A model generated the notes under the pieces. It was given only the letters and a program-made list of their open reading frames with translations. It had not been told where the DNA came from and searched no databases. From assembly GCF_008868005.1 (NCBI RefSeq), contig NZ_WAAO01000003.1, forward strand, positions 310,001 to 374,000: a DNA stretch of 64,000 bases. The letters run 5' to 3'. Below are positions 1-6,803 of the stretch, in pieces (positions within the stretch are counted from its first letter, which is position 1; each line of letters begins with the position of its first letter). This DNA comes from Microbacterium algeriense. Its GTDB lineage: Bacteria; Actinomycetota; Actinomycetes; Actinomycetales; Microbacteriaceae. The position numbers were made by a program, and so were the translations under genes.

Positions 1-1
1 C

Positions 2-850
2 GCAATGGACCTCGGCGTGACCATGTTCGACACCGCTGAGGTCTGCGGCCCCTTCACCAACGAGGAACTGCTCGGCAAAGCTCTGCAGGGACGCCGCGAT
101 CGCGCCGTGATCGCGACCAAGTTCGGCCTCATCTCGCACACGGGCCGACCGGCTCCCGACAGCTCGCCACAGAATGTTCGGCTCGCCGTGGAAAACTCGC
201 TGCGCCGGCTGCGCACGGACGTCATCGACCTGTATTACCAGCACCGCGTTGACCCGAACACGCCCATCGAGGAGACGTTCGGCGCGCTGTCAGAGCTCGT
301 CTCGGAAGGTAAGGTCCGCCATCTCGGTCTCTCGGAGGCCAGGGCCGACACGGTTCGTCGGGCGCATGCCGTGCACCCGGTGACCGCCGTGCAGACCGAG
401 TACTCGCTCTGGACGAGAGGCGTGGAGGAGGAACTGCTGCCCACTCTCACGGAGCTGGGCGCGGGACTCGTCCCCTACTCCCCCCTCGGCCACGGCTTTC
501 TGGCCGGCGGCATCCGCACGCTCGATGGCCTGGCACCTGACGACTGGCGCCGAAGCAACCCCCGTTTCAGCGGCGACAACCTGCAGAGGAACCTCGCGAT
601 CGTCGATGAGGTGCAAGCGGTCGCGCGCGAATCCGACGCGACTCCGGCTCAGGTGGCACTCGCCTGGCTGCTGGCCCGCGGACCGATGATCGCACCGATT
701 CCGGGCACCACCAGGATCACTCGCCTCGAAGAGAACCTCGCCGCAGATGTCCTCGAGCTCTCGCCTGGGCAGCTCACCCGGCTCGACGCGCTCCCCCGAC
801 CCGACGGCGAGCGCCATTCGGCGGCCGACATGGCCGCGATCGATCGCTGA
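2..850 (+). CDS. Aldo/keto reductase, 5' truncated by window edge
   Basis: A (beta/alpha)8-barrel oxidoreductase that would reduce aldehydes or ketones with NADPH. The open frame runs in from the left edge. Family members carry about 30-40 residues before the present FDTAEV segment, so the ATG at 5 is internal. Of the AKR catalytic tetrad, Asp (FDTAE, codon 29-31), Lys (IATKFG) and His (YYQHR) are visible. The usual Tyr of DTAxxYG is Cys (TGC at 44-46), one transition from TAC. The C-terminal cofactor segment ([15 protein letters not shown]) is intact. A Gfo/Idh oxidoreductase follows 122 bp downstream on the same strand. Family assignment is secure; activity is doubtful if the Cys is real. 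Confidence 0.9.
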   Translation, partial: AMDLGVTMFDTAEVCGPFTNEELLGKALQGRRDRAVIATKFGLISHTGRPAPDSSPQNVRLAVENSLRRLRTDVIDLYYQHRVDPNTPIEETFGALSELVSEGKVRHLGLSEARADTVRRAHAVHPVTAVQTEYSLWTRGVEEELLPTLTELGAGLVPYSPLGHGFLAGGIRTLDGLAPDDWRRSNPRFSGDNLQRNLAIVDEVQAVARESDATPAQVALAWLLARGPMIAPIPGTTRITRLEENLAADVLELSPGQLTRLDALPRPDGERHSAADMAAIDR

Positions 851-972
851 CGGTCGACCCGCCGCAGCTGGCCGGTGGGGGCGAGCGGCGATCCGTGCCC
901 GCCGTCCGAGCCGACTCAGCGTCTCTTGAACTGAACGACACATCACCCTGATCACGCATCGATTGGAAAATC

Positions 973-2064
973 ATGAAGGACAACCCCATCCGAGTCGGAA
1001 TCATCGGCGCCGACACCGCAGCGAGCTGGGCAGGAGCGTCGCACATACCCGCGATCGCGGCCCAGCCGCGGTTCGTGCTGGAGGCCGTCGCGACAAGACG
1101 AGAGGAATCGGCGAAGCGGGCCGCGGAGGCATTCGGGGCACGGCGGTGGTTCGCTGATCCCTACGCCCTCATCGCCGACCCCGACATCGACCTCGTCACG
1201 GTCGCCGTGAAAGTGCCGGCCCACCGAGACCTCGTGGTAGCGGCGCTCACCGCGGGAAAGGCTGTCTACTCGGAATCTCCCCTCGGCGCGAATCTCGGTG
1301 AGACGGAAGAGATCGCCGAGGCCGTGGGTTCTCAGCACACGGCGATCGGCCTGCAGGGCAGTCTCAACCCCGCGGTGCGACGCGCGGCGGAGATCATCGC
1401 CGACGGGGCCATCGGGCGCGTGCTCTCCGCCCGGGTTCACGCGACGACGTTCGGCTACGGCCCGGAATCCATCTCGGCCTACGACTACTTCAACAAGCAA
1501 GAGTCGGGGGCCAGTTTCCTCACGATCACAACCGCGCACGTGCTGGACGTCATCGAGACCGTCCTCGGGCAGATCACCGAAGTGGACGCGAGGACCGAGA
1601 GACTCTGGCCGCAGGTGGTGCTCACCGATTCCGGTGAGACGTCGGAACGCGAGGTCGACGATCACATCGACCTGATCGCCAAGACGAGCTCAGGTGCCCC
1701 CGTGTCGGTTCAGGTGCTCGCGGGGGTCCCGATGGAGGACTCCCGATTCACGCTGGAGGTGCGCGGCGCAGAAGGATGGGTGAAGCTCGAGGGCAACCAC
1801 CCCGGCGGCGTCCAGGTCGGTGATCTCACCCTCTCGGCGAGCGTCGACTTCGCCGCGCCCGACGCGCCGGTCTCGTCCGGCGTGGGACCCACCGCTGCGG
1901 AATTCTGGGCGGGTGCTGCGATCAACGTGGGAGAGGTGTACGCGAGTCTTGCACGAGACATCGACGAGAACAGCTTTACGACGCCGGGCTTCGCTCACGC
2001 GCTGCACAACAGTCACCTCGTCGCGCGAGTGGAGGAAGCCGCTCGCAGCGGGCGGCGACAGTGA
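973..2064 (+). CDS. Gfo/Idh/MocA family oxidoreductase, Gal80-like
   Basis: A 363-aa NAD(P)-binding protein of the Gfo/Idh/MocA family: an N-terminal Rossmann domain (residues 1-125) and a C-terminal alpha/beta domain. The Rossmann loop reads VGIIGADTAASWAG, which departs from the usual GxGxxG. The catalytic EKP motif is replaced by ESP (VYSESPLG), so the lysine is missing. A non-Lys triad followed by PLG resembles the Gal80-like branch, where EWP is seen. The segment GLQGSLNPAVRRAAEIIADGA also matches that branch. The start follows AAAATC with no clear Shine-Dalgarno. It probably acts with the upstream aldo/keto reductase on a sugar or polyol; the substrate is unknown. It could instead be a non-catalytic ligand sensor. 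Confidence 0.85.
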   Translation: MKDNPIRVGIIGADTAASWAGASHIPAIAAQPRFVLEAVATRREESAKRAAEAFGARRWFADPYALIADPDIDLVTVAVKVPAHRDLVVAALTAGKAVYSESPLGANLGETEEIAEAVGSQHTAIGLQGSLNPAVRRAAEIIADGAIGRVLSARVHATTFGYGPESISAYDYFNKQESGASFLTITTAHVLDVIETVLGQITEVDARTERLWPQVVLTDSGETSEREVDDHIDLIAKTSSGAPVSVQVLAGVPMEDSRFTLEVRGAEGWVKLEGNHPGGVQVGDLTLSASVDFAAPDAPVSSGVGPTAAEFWAGAAINVGEVYASLARDIDENSFTTPGFAHALHNSHLVARVEEAARSGRRQ

Positions 2065-2101
2065 ACACCCCGGCGATGAGACGATCGCGGAGTTCGAAGC
2101 C

Positions 2102-2713
2102 TCAGTCGTGGGACCAGGATGCCGCGTTCATCGCCATATCGGCAACCGGGCGCAGTTCCGCCTCGCTCTTTCCGGTCGCGGCCTGAACAGCGATGCCGTA
2201 TGCGACCGTCGTGATGTAGGTCGCCAGCGTGCGCGGATCCTCGGTCTCCGGTAGATCGCCCTCGGCCCTGGCACGCAGGAACCGGGCCTCGAGGCGCGCA
2301 GTTCCATCCTGGCGCCAGTCGATGAGGACCTTCTGGGCTGCGAGCCCGTTGTTTCCGACGGATAGCGCAGCCTGGACGCCGAGGCATCCGTGCGGCGTCT
2401 CACGGCTCGTGCTGGCTGCTGCTGCACCGCGAAGAATCGACTGGGCCACTTCGCGTGCGGTCGGCTCCGACAGGGCGCGAAATCCGTAGGACGCTGGGCC
2501 CTCCGTGTACCGCTCGACCACTCGCTGGAACAACTCATCCTTGTTCCCGAACGCTGCGTACATGCTGCTGCGAGTGATGCCCATCGCCTCGGTCAGGTCG
2601 GTCAGACTCGCACCTTCGTATCCCTTGGCCCAGAACACTCTCATGGCTTGTTCGAGGGCGTCGTCGGGATCGAACTCGCGGGGTCTCCCCGGCTTGGTCT
2701 GCGATGCGGACAT
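2102..2713 (-). CDS. TetR/AcrR family transcriptional regulator
   Basis: About 203 aa. The N-terminal HTH (residues 10-55) reads EQAMRVFWAKGYEGASLTDLTEAMGI followed by RSSMYAAFGNKDELF, the TetR recognition region. The C-terminal domain has the TetR_C shape with a Cys (HGCLGVQAAL) typical of the YcdC/AcrR-like branch. The frame stays open far upstream, but similarity begins at MSASQ (2713) or MIGMSASQ (2722). The latter has GGGA five bases before it, so either start is possible. It is convergent with the Gfo/Idh gene and may control the reductase pair; this is inferred from position only. Confidence 0.9.
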   Translation of the reverse strand: MSASQTKPGRPREFDPDDALEQAMRVFWAKGYEGASLTDLTEAMGITRSSMYAAFGNKDELFQRVVERYTEGPASYGFRALSEPTAREVAQSILRGAAAASTSRETPHGCLGVQAALSVGNNGLAAQKVLIDWRQDGTARLEARFLRARAEGDLPETEDPRTLATYITTVAYGIAVQAATGKSEAELRPVADMAMNAASWSHD

Positions 2714-2889
2714 ACCGATCATTATCCCGCTTACGGACCAGGCAGTCCAGATACCGCGACGGCGAGACGGTCGAGCGACCTCGCTGGTGAGCATCTCCGA
2801 GAAGTCCGCGACGAAACCGACGAAGACGTCGATGACCTGCGTCGAAAGCGACGGGCTCCGACGCAGGCGCACCCGATTCCGGGCTCGAA

Positions 2890-3540
2890 CTACGCGAATC
2901 CACCAAGCAGGAAGCTGAGAGAGTACGCCTCCCAGAGGGCACCGATGATGAGGAGCACGAGCGCAGGGAGCGCGAGGAGTCCAAGCTTCTGGAGGCCCCG
3001 CAGGTACCCTCGGCGTCGGGTCTGTGCCCCGGCAGTGCGCGGGAGGAGCCAGTACTTGCCGATCAGGAAGGCGCCGAGCAGGAACAGGATGTACGCCTGC
3101 AGCTCGATCACGAGGGTGAGGGAGTGCGGGATGAAGAGGATCCATTCGCCCTCCGATTGGGGGGCGATGGTGATCCCGGTCGTCACAGCCCAGTAGCCGA
3201 AGAGGGCAAGCCCCGCGAACGGCACGATGAGCGAGGGCAGCACGATGGTCAAGGCGGTGAGGTTGAACAGGTTCACGCCGAGGATCGCCAGCGCGAACAG
3301 CGCAGGGGTCGCGACGAGCGTGCGGACCAGCTCGCCGGTTCCGTCCGCTTCCAGGCCGGCGGCTTCCTGTGCGACGAGATCCGGGAAGATCAGTCCGAGG
3401 ACGAGCCCGACGACGGCCAGTCCGTATGCGGCCGCGTTGAGAATGAGGTAGGCACGCAGATTCTCACGCACCACCCGGAAGGGGCGTCGCCAGAGGCGCA
3501 CGCGCTGGGGCTGATTCTTGATGGGCACTGGAGTTGTCAT
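2890..3540 (-). CDS. Integral membrane protein, SpoIIM/DUF95-like
   Basis: A 216-aa protein with about five hydrophobic segments (near residues 33-55, 75-100, 101-125, 140-165, 190-210). It has a short basic N-terminus. The segment YWAVTTGITIAPQSEGEWIL and the following LTLVIELQAYILFLLGAFLIG resemble the stage II sporulation protein M (DUF95) family, which is also widespread in non-spore-formers. Its 81-bp upstream gap from the response regulator gene holds GTGTCAC-N8-GTGACAC plus a 15-bp palindrome. The same palindrome precedes the two-component operon, so this gene is the best candidate target of that regulator. Its biochemical role is unknown. Confidence 0.75.
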   Translation of the reverse strand: MTTPVPIKNQPQRVRLWRRPFRVVRENLRAYLILNAAAYGLAVVGLVLGLIFPDLVAQEAAGLEADGTGELVRTLVATPALFALAILGVNLFNLTALTIVLPSLIVPFAGLALFGYWAVTTGITIAPQSEGEWILFIPHSLTLVIELQAYILFLLGAFLIGKYWLLPRTAGAQTRRRGYLRGLQKLGLLALPALVLLIIGALWEAYSLSFLLGGFA

Positions 3541-3583
3541 GCATCCAGTGGACTCCGGATGCTCGGTGCGCAGTAGTGGGCTG

Positions 3584-3613
3584 GTGTCACCAGGATGAGT
3601 GACACGGCGTCAC
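3584..3613. promoter_or_regulatory. Candidate response-regulator operator upstream of the SpoIIM-like gene
   Basis: GTGTCAC (3584-3590) and GTGACACGGCGTCAC (3599-3613) form two overlapping inverted repeats in the gap between the response regulator stop and the SpoIIM-like start. The 15-mer matches the palindrome at 5669-5683 at 13 of 15 positions. Binding by the adjacent NarL-type regulator is inferred. Confidence 0.55.
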
Positions 3614-3621
3614 ATGCCTTC

Positions 3622-4239
3622 TCACAGCCAGCCGCGCGACCGGGCGTGACGTGCGGCGTCCTGTCGCGTCGACGAGTGGGTCTTCTGCATCGCGCTCGAC
3701 AGGTAGTTGCGCACCGTGCCACCAGCCAGATGCAGCCTCGCAGCGATCTCCTTCACCGAGTACCCTTCCAGCGTCTCCCGGAGCACATCGAGCTCCCGAT
3801 CCGAGAGCGGCGAATCGTCGATCATGGATGCCTCGAGGATGTCGTGGTCGACCCACCGGCCGCCCTCGTGCAACCGACGGATGACCTCACCGATGAGCTC
3901 GGGATCCGCAGCCTTGCTCATGAAGCCCCGCACCCCCGCTTTCAGCGCTCGCCGAAGCACCCCGGGCCGCGCGTGTCGGGTCAGCATCAGGATCTTCTGT
4001 TCCGGCACCTGCCGGCGGATCGATTCGACGGCGTGCAGACCGTCGGTGCCGGGCATCTCGAGATCGATCACCAGCACGTCGGGCCGCTCGCGGAGGGTCA
4101 CGGTCACCGCCTCCGCACCGTCCGACGCCTGACCGACGATGGCGATCGCACCGTCGAGCGTCAGGAGTGCGCCCAGCGTGTATCGCAGAAGCTGCTCGTC
4201 ATCGGCGAGGACGACCCGAATGCTGTCGCCGCTACTCAT
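3622..4239 (-). CDS. NarL/FixJ (LuxR)-type response regulator
   Basis: A 205-aa two-domain regulator. The receiver domain (residues 7-120) has the acidic pocket LADDEQ, the phospho-acceptor Asp59 in VLVIDLEMPG, a Thr/Ser switch region (ILMLTRHA) and the K of FMSKAA. The C-terminal LuxR-type HTH (about 140-200) includes SDRELDVLRETLEGYSVKEI and GTVRNYLSSAMQKT. This is the DesR/LiaR-like layout that pairs with HisKA_3 kinases. Its ATG overlaps the kinase stop by 4 bp (ATGA), so the pair is translationally coupled. It is likely to bind the palindromes at 3584-3613 and 5669-5683 and so regulate itself and the membrane gene downstream. Confidence 0.93.
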   Translation of the reverse strand: MSSGDSIRVVLADDEQLLRYTLGALLTLDGAIAIVGQASDGAEAVTVTLRERPDVLVIDLEMPGTDGLHAVESIRRQVPEQKILMLTRHARPGVLRRALKAGVRGFMSKAADPELIGEVIRRLHEGGRWVDHDILEASMIDDSPLSDRELDVLRETLEGYSVKEIAARLHLAGGTVRNYLSSAMQKTHSSTRQDAARHARSRGWL

Positions 4240-5390
4240 CGTTCTCCATCTTGACCATCGCGCGCAGTCGACGCGGTCCCGTCGTGCGCGGGAATTCGCG
4301 CACGGACGGAGAAGGCGTCGACGCGCCGCGAGAAGTCGAGCTCGCCGCCGACGGCGTGGATCCGCCGTTCGAGTCGCGCGAGTCCTCGGGGACGGATCTC
4401 GCCCGCGGGGGGAACGCCGTCATTCGTGATCTCGACCTCGACGGCGCTGGCGGTGATGGTCACCCACGACGGCTCTGCGTGTCGCAAGAGGTTGGCCGTG
4501 GCCTCGCGGAGCGTGTGAGCCAGGAGCGGGTGGGGGCGGGCGGAGCGGTCGAGTTCGGTGCGGATCGACACGCTCATCCCCGATGCCTCGGCGAGCGCCC
4601 GGGTGTTCTCGAGCTCGGCGACGAGGTCGATCTCGTACCGGGCATAGGTGAGCTCCCGCGTCTTCGCGACGGTATCGTCGACGAGCTGACGGATCTCGGC
4701 GAGCTCTCCTGCCGCGCGGTGCGGATCGTCTTCCAGGAGTCGATGGGCCAGCATCGCCTTGAGTTTGATGACATGCAGCGACTGCCCCTGGATATCGTGC
4801 AGGTCGCCCGCGAAGCGCACCCGCTCCTCCGCCACAGCAAGCTCCAGGTCGATCACCTTGGCGCGCTCGGCCTCGCGCACGAGCTCCCAGGCGAGCTCGC
4901 CTACGAAAACGACTGCGAGGACGTAGAGCGTCCCGGCCGCCGGCACGACGACGAACTGGATGACGAGAGGGAGCGTCGCCACATGCGTCAGCAACGACAC
5001 CGCGCCGACCCCCGCTACGACCAGCGCCAGGAAGAGCGAGGCGATCAGGCGGTGCCTGCGGACCTTCATGACGAGCAGGGCACCCACGACGGCGAACGGC
5101 ATGAAGCTGATCGGACTGTTCGCCATGAAAGCCCCGTAGAGATACGCCGCTCCGGTGAAGAGGAAGAGGAAGACGGCGCGGGGAGGGTACCCGTCGAGAC
5201 GCCACTCCTTCAACAGCGTCGTCGCGAACGCCAGTGTGAGTCCGACGAACAGCGCCTCCCACCAGGACGTGCTGGTGAGGGCGACGCCGATCACCGACAG
5301 CGGGGCGATCGCGAGGATGGCGGAACCGACCACCATCCTCCGCATCCGAGGGATCGCCTGTGTATCGGTCGGTCTCTCGCTGTCGGTCAC
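4236..5390 (-). CDS. Sensor histidine kinase, HisKA_3 family
   Basis: About 384 aa. Five or six transmembrane segments fill residues 20-170, followed by a short coiled linker. The HisKA_3 phospho-acceptor is His198 in AGDLHDIQGQSL. The HATPase domain follows (N-box EATANLLRHA, G-box RGLARLERRI), which is the DesK/LiaS layout. The longest frame starts further upstream, but the GTG at 5390 has GGGAGGAACC before it and overlaps the upstream stop as GTGA, so it is preferred. With no large extracellular domain it probably senses a membrane-borne signal or its small membrane partner. It is co-transcribed with the upstream small protein and the response regulator. Confidence 0.92.
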   Translation of the reverse strand: MTDSERPTDTQAIPRMRRMVVGSAILAIAPLSVIGVALTSTSWWEALFVGLTLAFATTLLKEWRLDGYPPRAVFLFLFTGAAYLYGAFMANSPISFMPFAVVGALLVMKVRRHRLIASLFLALVVAGVGAVSLLTHVATLPLVIQFVVVPAAGTLYVLAVVFVGELAWELVREAERAKVIDLELAVAEERVRFAGDLHDIQGQSLHVIKLKAMLAHRLLEDDPHRAAGELAEIRQLVDDTVAKTRELTYARYEIDLVAELENTRALAEASGMSVSIRTELDRSARPHPLLAHTLREATANLLRHAEPSWVTITASAVEVEITNDGVPPAGEIRPRGLARLERRIHAVGGELDFSRRVDAFSVRARIPAHDGTASTARDGQDGER

Positions 5391-5632
5391 CAAGGTTCCT
5401 CCCGAGGGTGTTTTCGACGGATCGCTTTCCTGACGGGAATCTTCGCGAGCATTGCGCCGATGACCACAGCCAGGGCGACGTACTGCAGTACCGGAAGAGC
5501 CAGGAACGGGCGGGTGATCCATCCCGGAAGAGTGGTGAAGAGGCCGAAGTCGTAGAGCAGACCGAGATACGCGAAGAAGACGGTCGCGGACAGGAGGATG
5601 ACTGCGTTGAGCACCAGATCCAAGGCTTTCAT
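5387..5632 (-). CDS. Small two-helix membrane protein in kinase operon
   Basis: About 81 aa with two hydrophobic helices (near residues 5-26 and 45-66) and a basic tail (VRKAIRRKHPREE). No family is recognised. It starts the kinase/regulator operon and its stop overlaps the kinase GTG by 4 bp. A GTG at 5674 would add 14 residues. However, that codon lies inside the palindrome at 5669-5683, and the ATG at 5632 puts the palindrome 37 bp upstream, as at the other copy (44 bp). The ATG is therefore preferred. It may be an accessory subunit or ligand relay for the kinase. Confidence 0.7.
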   Translation of the reverse strand: MKALDLVLNAVILLSATVFFAYLGLLYDFGLFTTLPGWITRPFLALPVLQYVALAVVIGAMLAKIPVRKAIRRKHPREEPW

Positions 5633-5668
5633 CCATCGAGTCTGCGGACCGGGCGGTTCTCCCGGTAG

Positions 5669-5683
5669 TGACACCGTGTCACC
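5669..5683. promoter_or_regulatory. Perfect 15-bp palindrome upstream of two-component operon
   Basis: GTGACACCGTGTCAC is a perfect palindrome around a central C. It matches the 15-mer at 3599-3613 at 13 of 15 positions. Read on the transcribed strand, it is followed within a few bases by ACTACC. This fits an autoregulatory site for the operon's response regulator. Confidence 0.55.
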
Positions 5684-5699
5684 ACTCGTCTGAACGGAG

Positions 5700-6020
5700 G
5701 CGCGCTGGGCGGCATTCCCTGCGGCGAGATCGTTGGTCGAGTCCGGGCATGCCGATGAGAACTACCGGGAAGCAGTGGCGGTCGCATCCGTCGGAGTACG
5801 GCGTGTTCAGTCGATGTTCGGGATGCAGAGCGGGGATCCAGAGCCCGCCGCCCACCGGGAGCACGTCGTTTCGTGCCGCTCGCGATCGCAAACAACTCCT
5901 TCCTCTGCGCCAGCTACTCCGGGTGCTCGGTTGCGAGGTCTCGATAGCCGTGGTTGTCACCGAGGCGAGGCGGCTCCCACAGTTCGGGCGCGGGCGTCGC
6001 GGCACGGGCACACAGGACAG
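5700..6020 (-). pseudogene. Decayed sulfatase-like C-terminal remnant (tentative)
   Basis: This 500-bp gap has no intact gene. Reading the minus strand from about 6015, one frame gives PELWEPPRLGDNHGYRDLAT then EHPE, an in-frame TAG, and LAQRKELFAIAS. Near 5880 the sense moves to a second frame, giving ARNDVLPVGGGLWIPALHPE and then HRLNTPYSDG. This pattern (ELW/Y..., RDLA.EHPE, ELF, RN.VLP.GGGLW, HPE.R..TPY) resembles the C-terminal end of arylsulfatase-type proteins, recalled without alignment. A nonsense codon plus a frameshift would make it a relic. The rest of the sulfatase is absent. It could be chance, so confidence is low. Confidence 0.35.
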
Positions 6021-6043
6021 CAGGAATTTCCGTGATCAAACCG

Positions 6044-6175
6044 TTGCATTCGTTACCTCGCCGTTATACAGTGATCGCACGGTGAATGTTTGCTGTGGCA
6101 TCCACCGCATGTGATTGCAGGACACTCTTGGTGCAAGGGACAAGGGCCGGTCGGGAGCCTCTCCGACCGGCCCTT
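6044..6175 (+). ncRNA. Candidate small RNA with own promoter and terminator hairpin
   Basis: A promoter-like pair TTGCAT (6044-6049), 17-bp spacer, TACAGT (6067-6072) predicts a transcript from about 6079. An internal stem TTGCA/TGCAA (6115-6119 with 6132-6136) comes before a 13-bp hairpin: AAGGGCCGGTCGG at 6142-6154 pairs with CCGACCGGCCCTT at 6163-6175, followed by T. No ORF with a ribosome-binding site lies between. The hairpin ends 24 bp before the MarR gene, so it could also be an attenuator for that gene. Confidence 0.4.
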
Positions 6176-6199
6176 TACTGTTCGCACTATTCTGTGAGG

Positions 6200-6628
6200 A
6201 TGACCGATCGCAAGCTCGCCCTGGAGGCCTGGGAGAGCCTTTTCCGGGCGCAGCACGAGCTGTTCACCGAGATGATGGCCGACTTCGATCACAGCGACGT
6301 CACCCAGGCCGAGTACGACGTGCTGCTGACGGTCACCCGGTCCCCGGACATGACCGCCCGGCTGCGCGACATCACAGCGAACATGCTGATCAGTCAGCCC
6401 AGCGTCTCGCGACTCGTCGATCGCATGGTCACTCGCGGACTCGTCGCCAAGTGCGCCGACCCCGACGACGGCCGAGGTGCGTTGATCCGCGCGACGGACG
6501 AGGGTGCGCGCGCTTTCCGCTCGCTCGCCACCGTGCACGGGCGCTCGATCGCCGACCGCATGTCGCGCCTGGACGACGACGAGCTGCGCACCCTTCGCGA
6601 TCTCGCGGAGAAGCTCCGCGCCCGTTGA
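6200..6628 (+). CDS. MarR family transcriptional regulator
   Basis: A 142-aa winged-helix regulator. The MarR core is clear: LRDITANMLISQPSVSRLVD for the recognition helices and GLVAKCADPDDGRGALI for the wing with its DxRG-type loop. Helices at both ends form the dimer interface. TATTCT (6188-6193) sits six bases before the ATG and there is little Shine-Dalgarno, so translation may be leaderless. The next gene encodes a flotillin 175 bp downstream. No palindromic operator was identified. The ligand is unknown. Confidence 0.92.
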   Translation: MTDRKLALEAWESLFRAQHELFTEMMADFDHSDVTQAEYDVLLTVTRSPDMTARLRDITANMLISQPSVSRLVDRMVTRGLVAKCADPDDGRGALIRATDEGARAFRSLATVHGRSIADRMSRLDDDELRTLRDLAEKLRAR

Positions 6629-6803
6629 CCCCCGCGCTTCCTCCTCACAGCGGGATCAGCGCGAGTTGCTCACATTCCGTGAGGCGAACGCCGTCGGCGC
6701 CGTCTCCCGATCGGCTTTTCTGGCAGGGTGGATCACGGATGCCCGCAACGGATGCGGGCACATCGGACCGCCCCCTCGGGGGGGCGAACCAGGGAGGTCA
6801 TCC

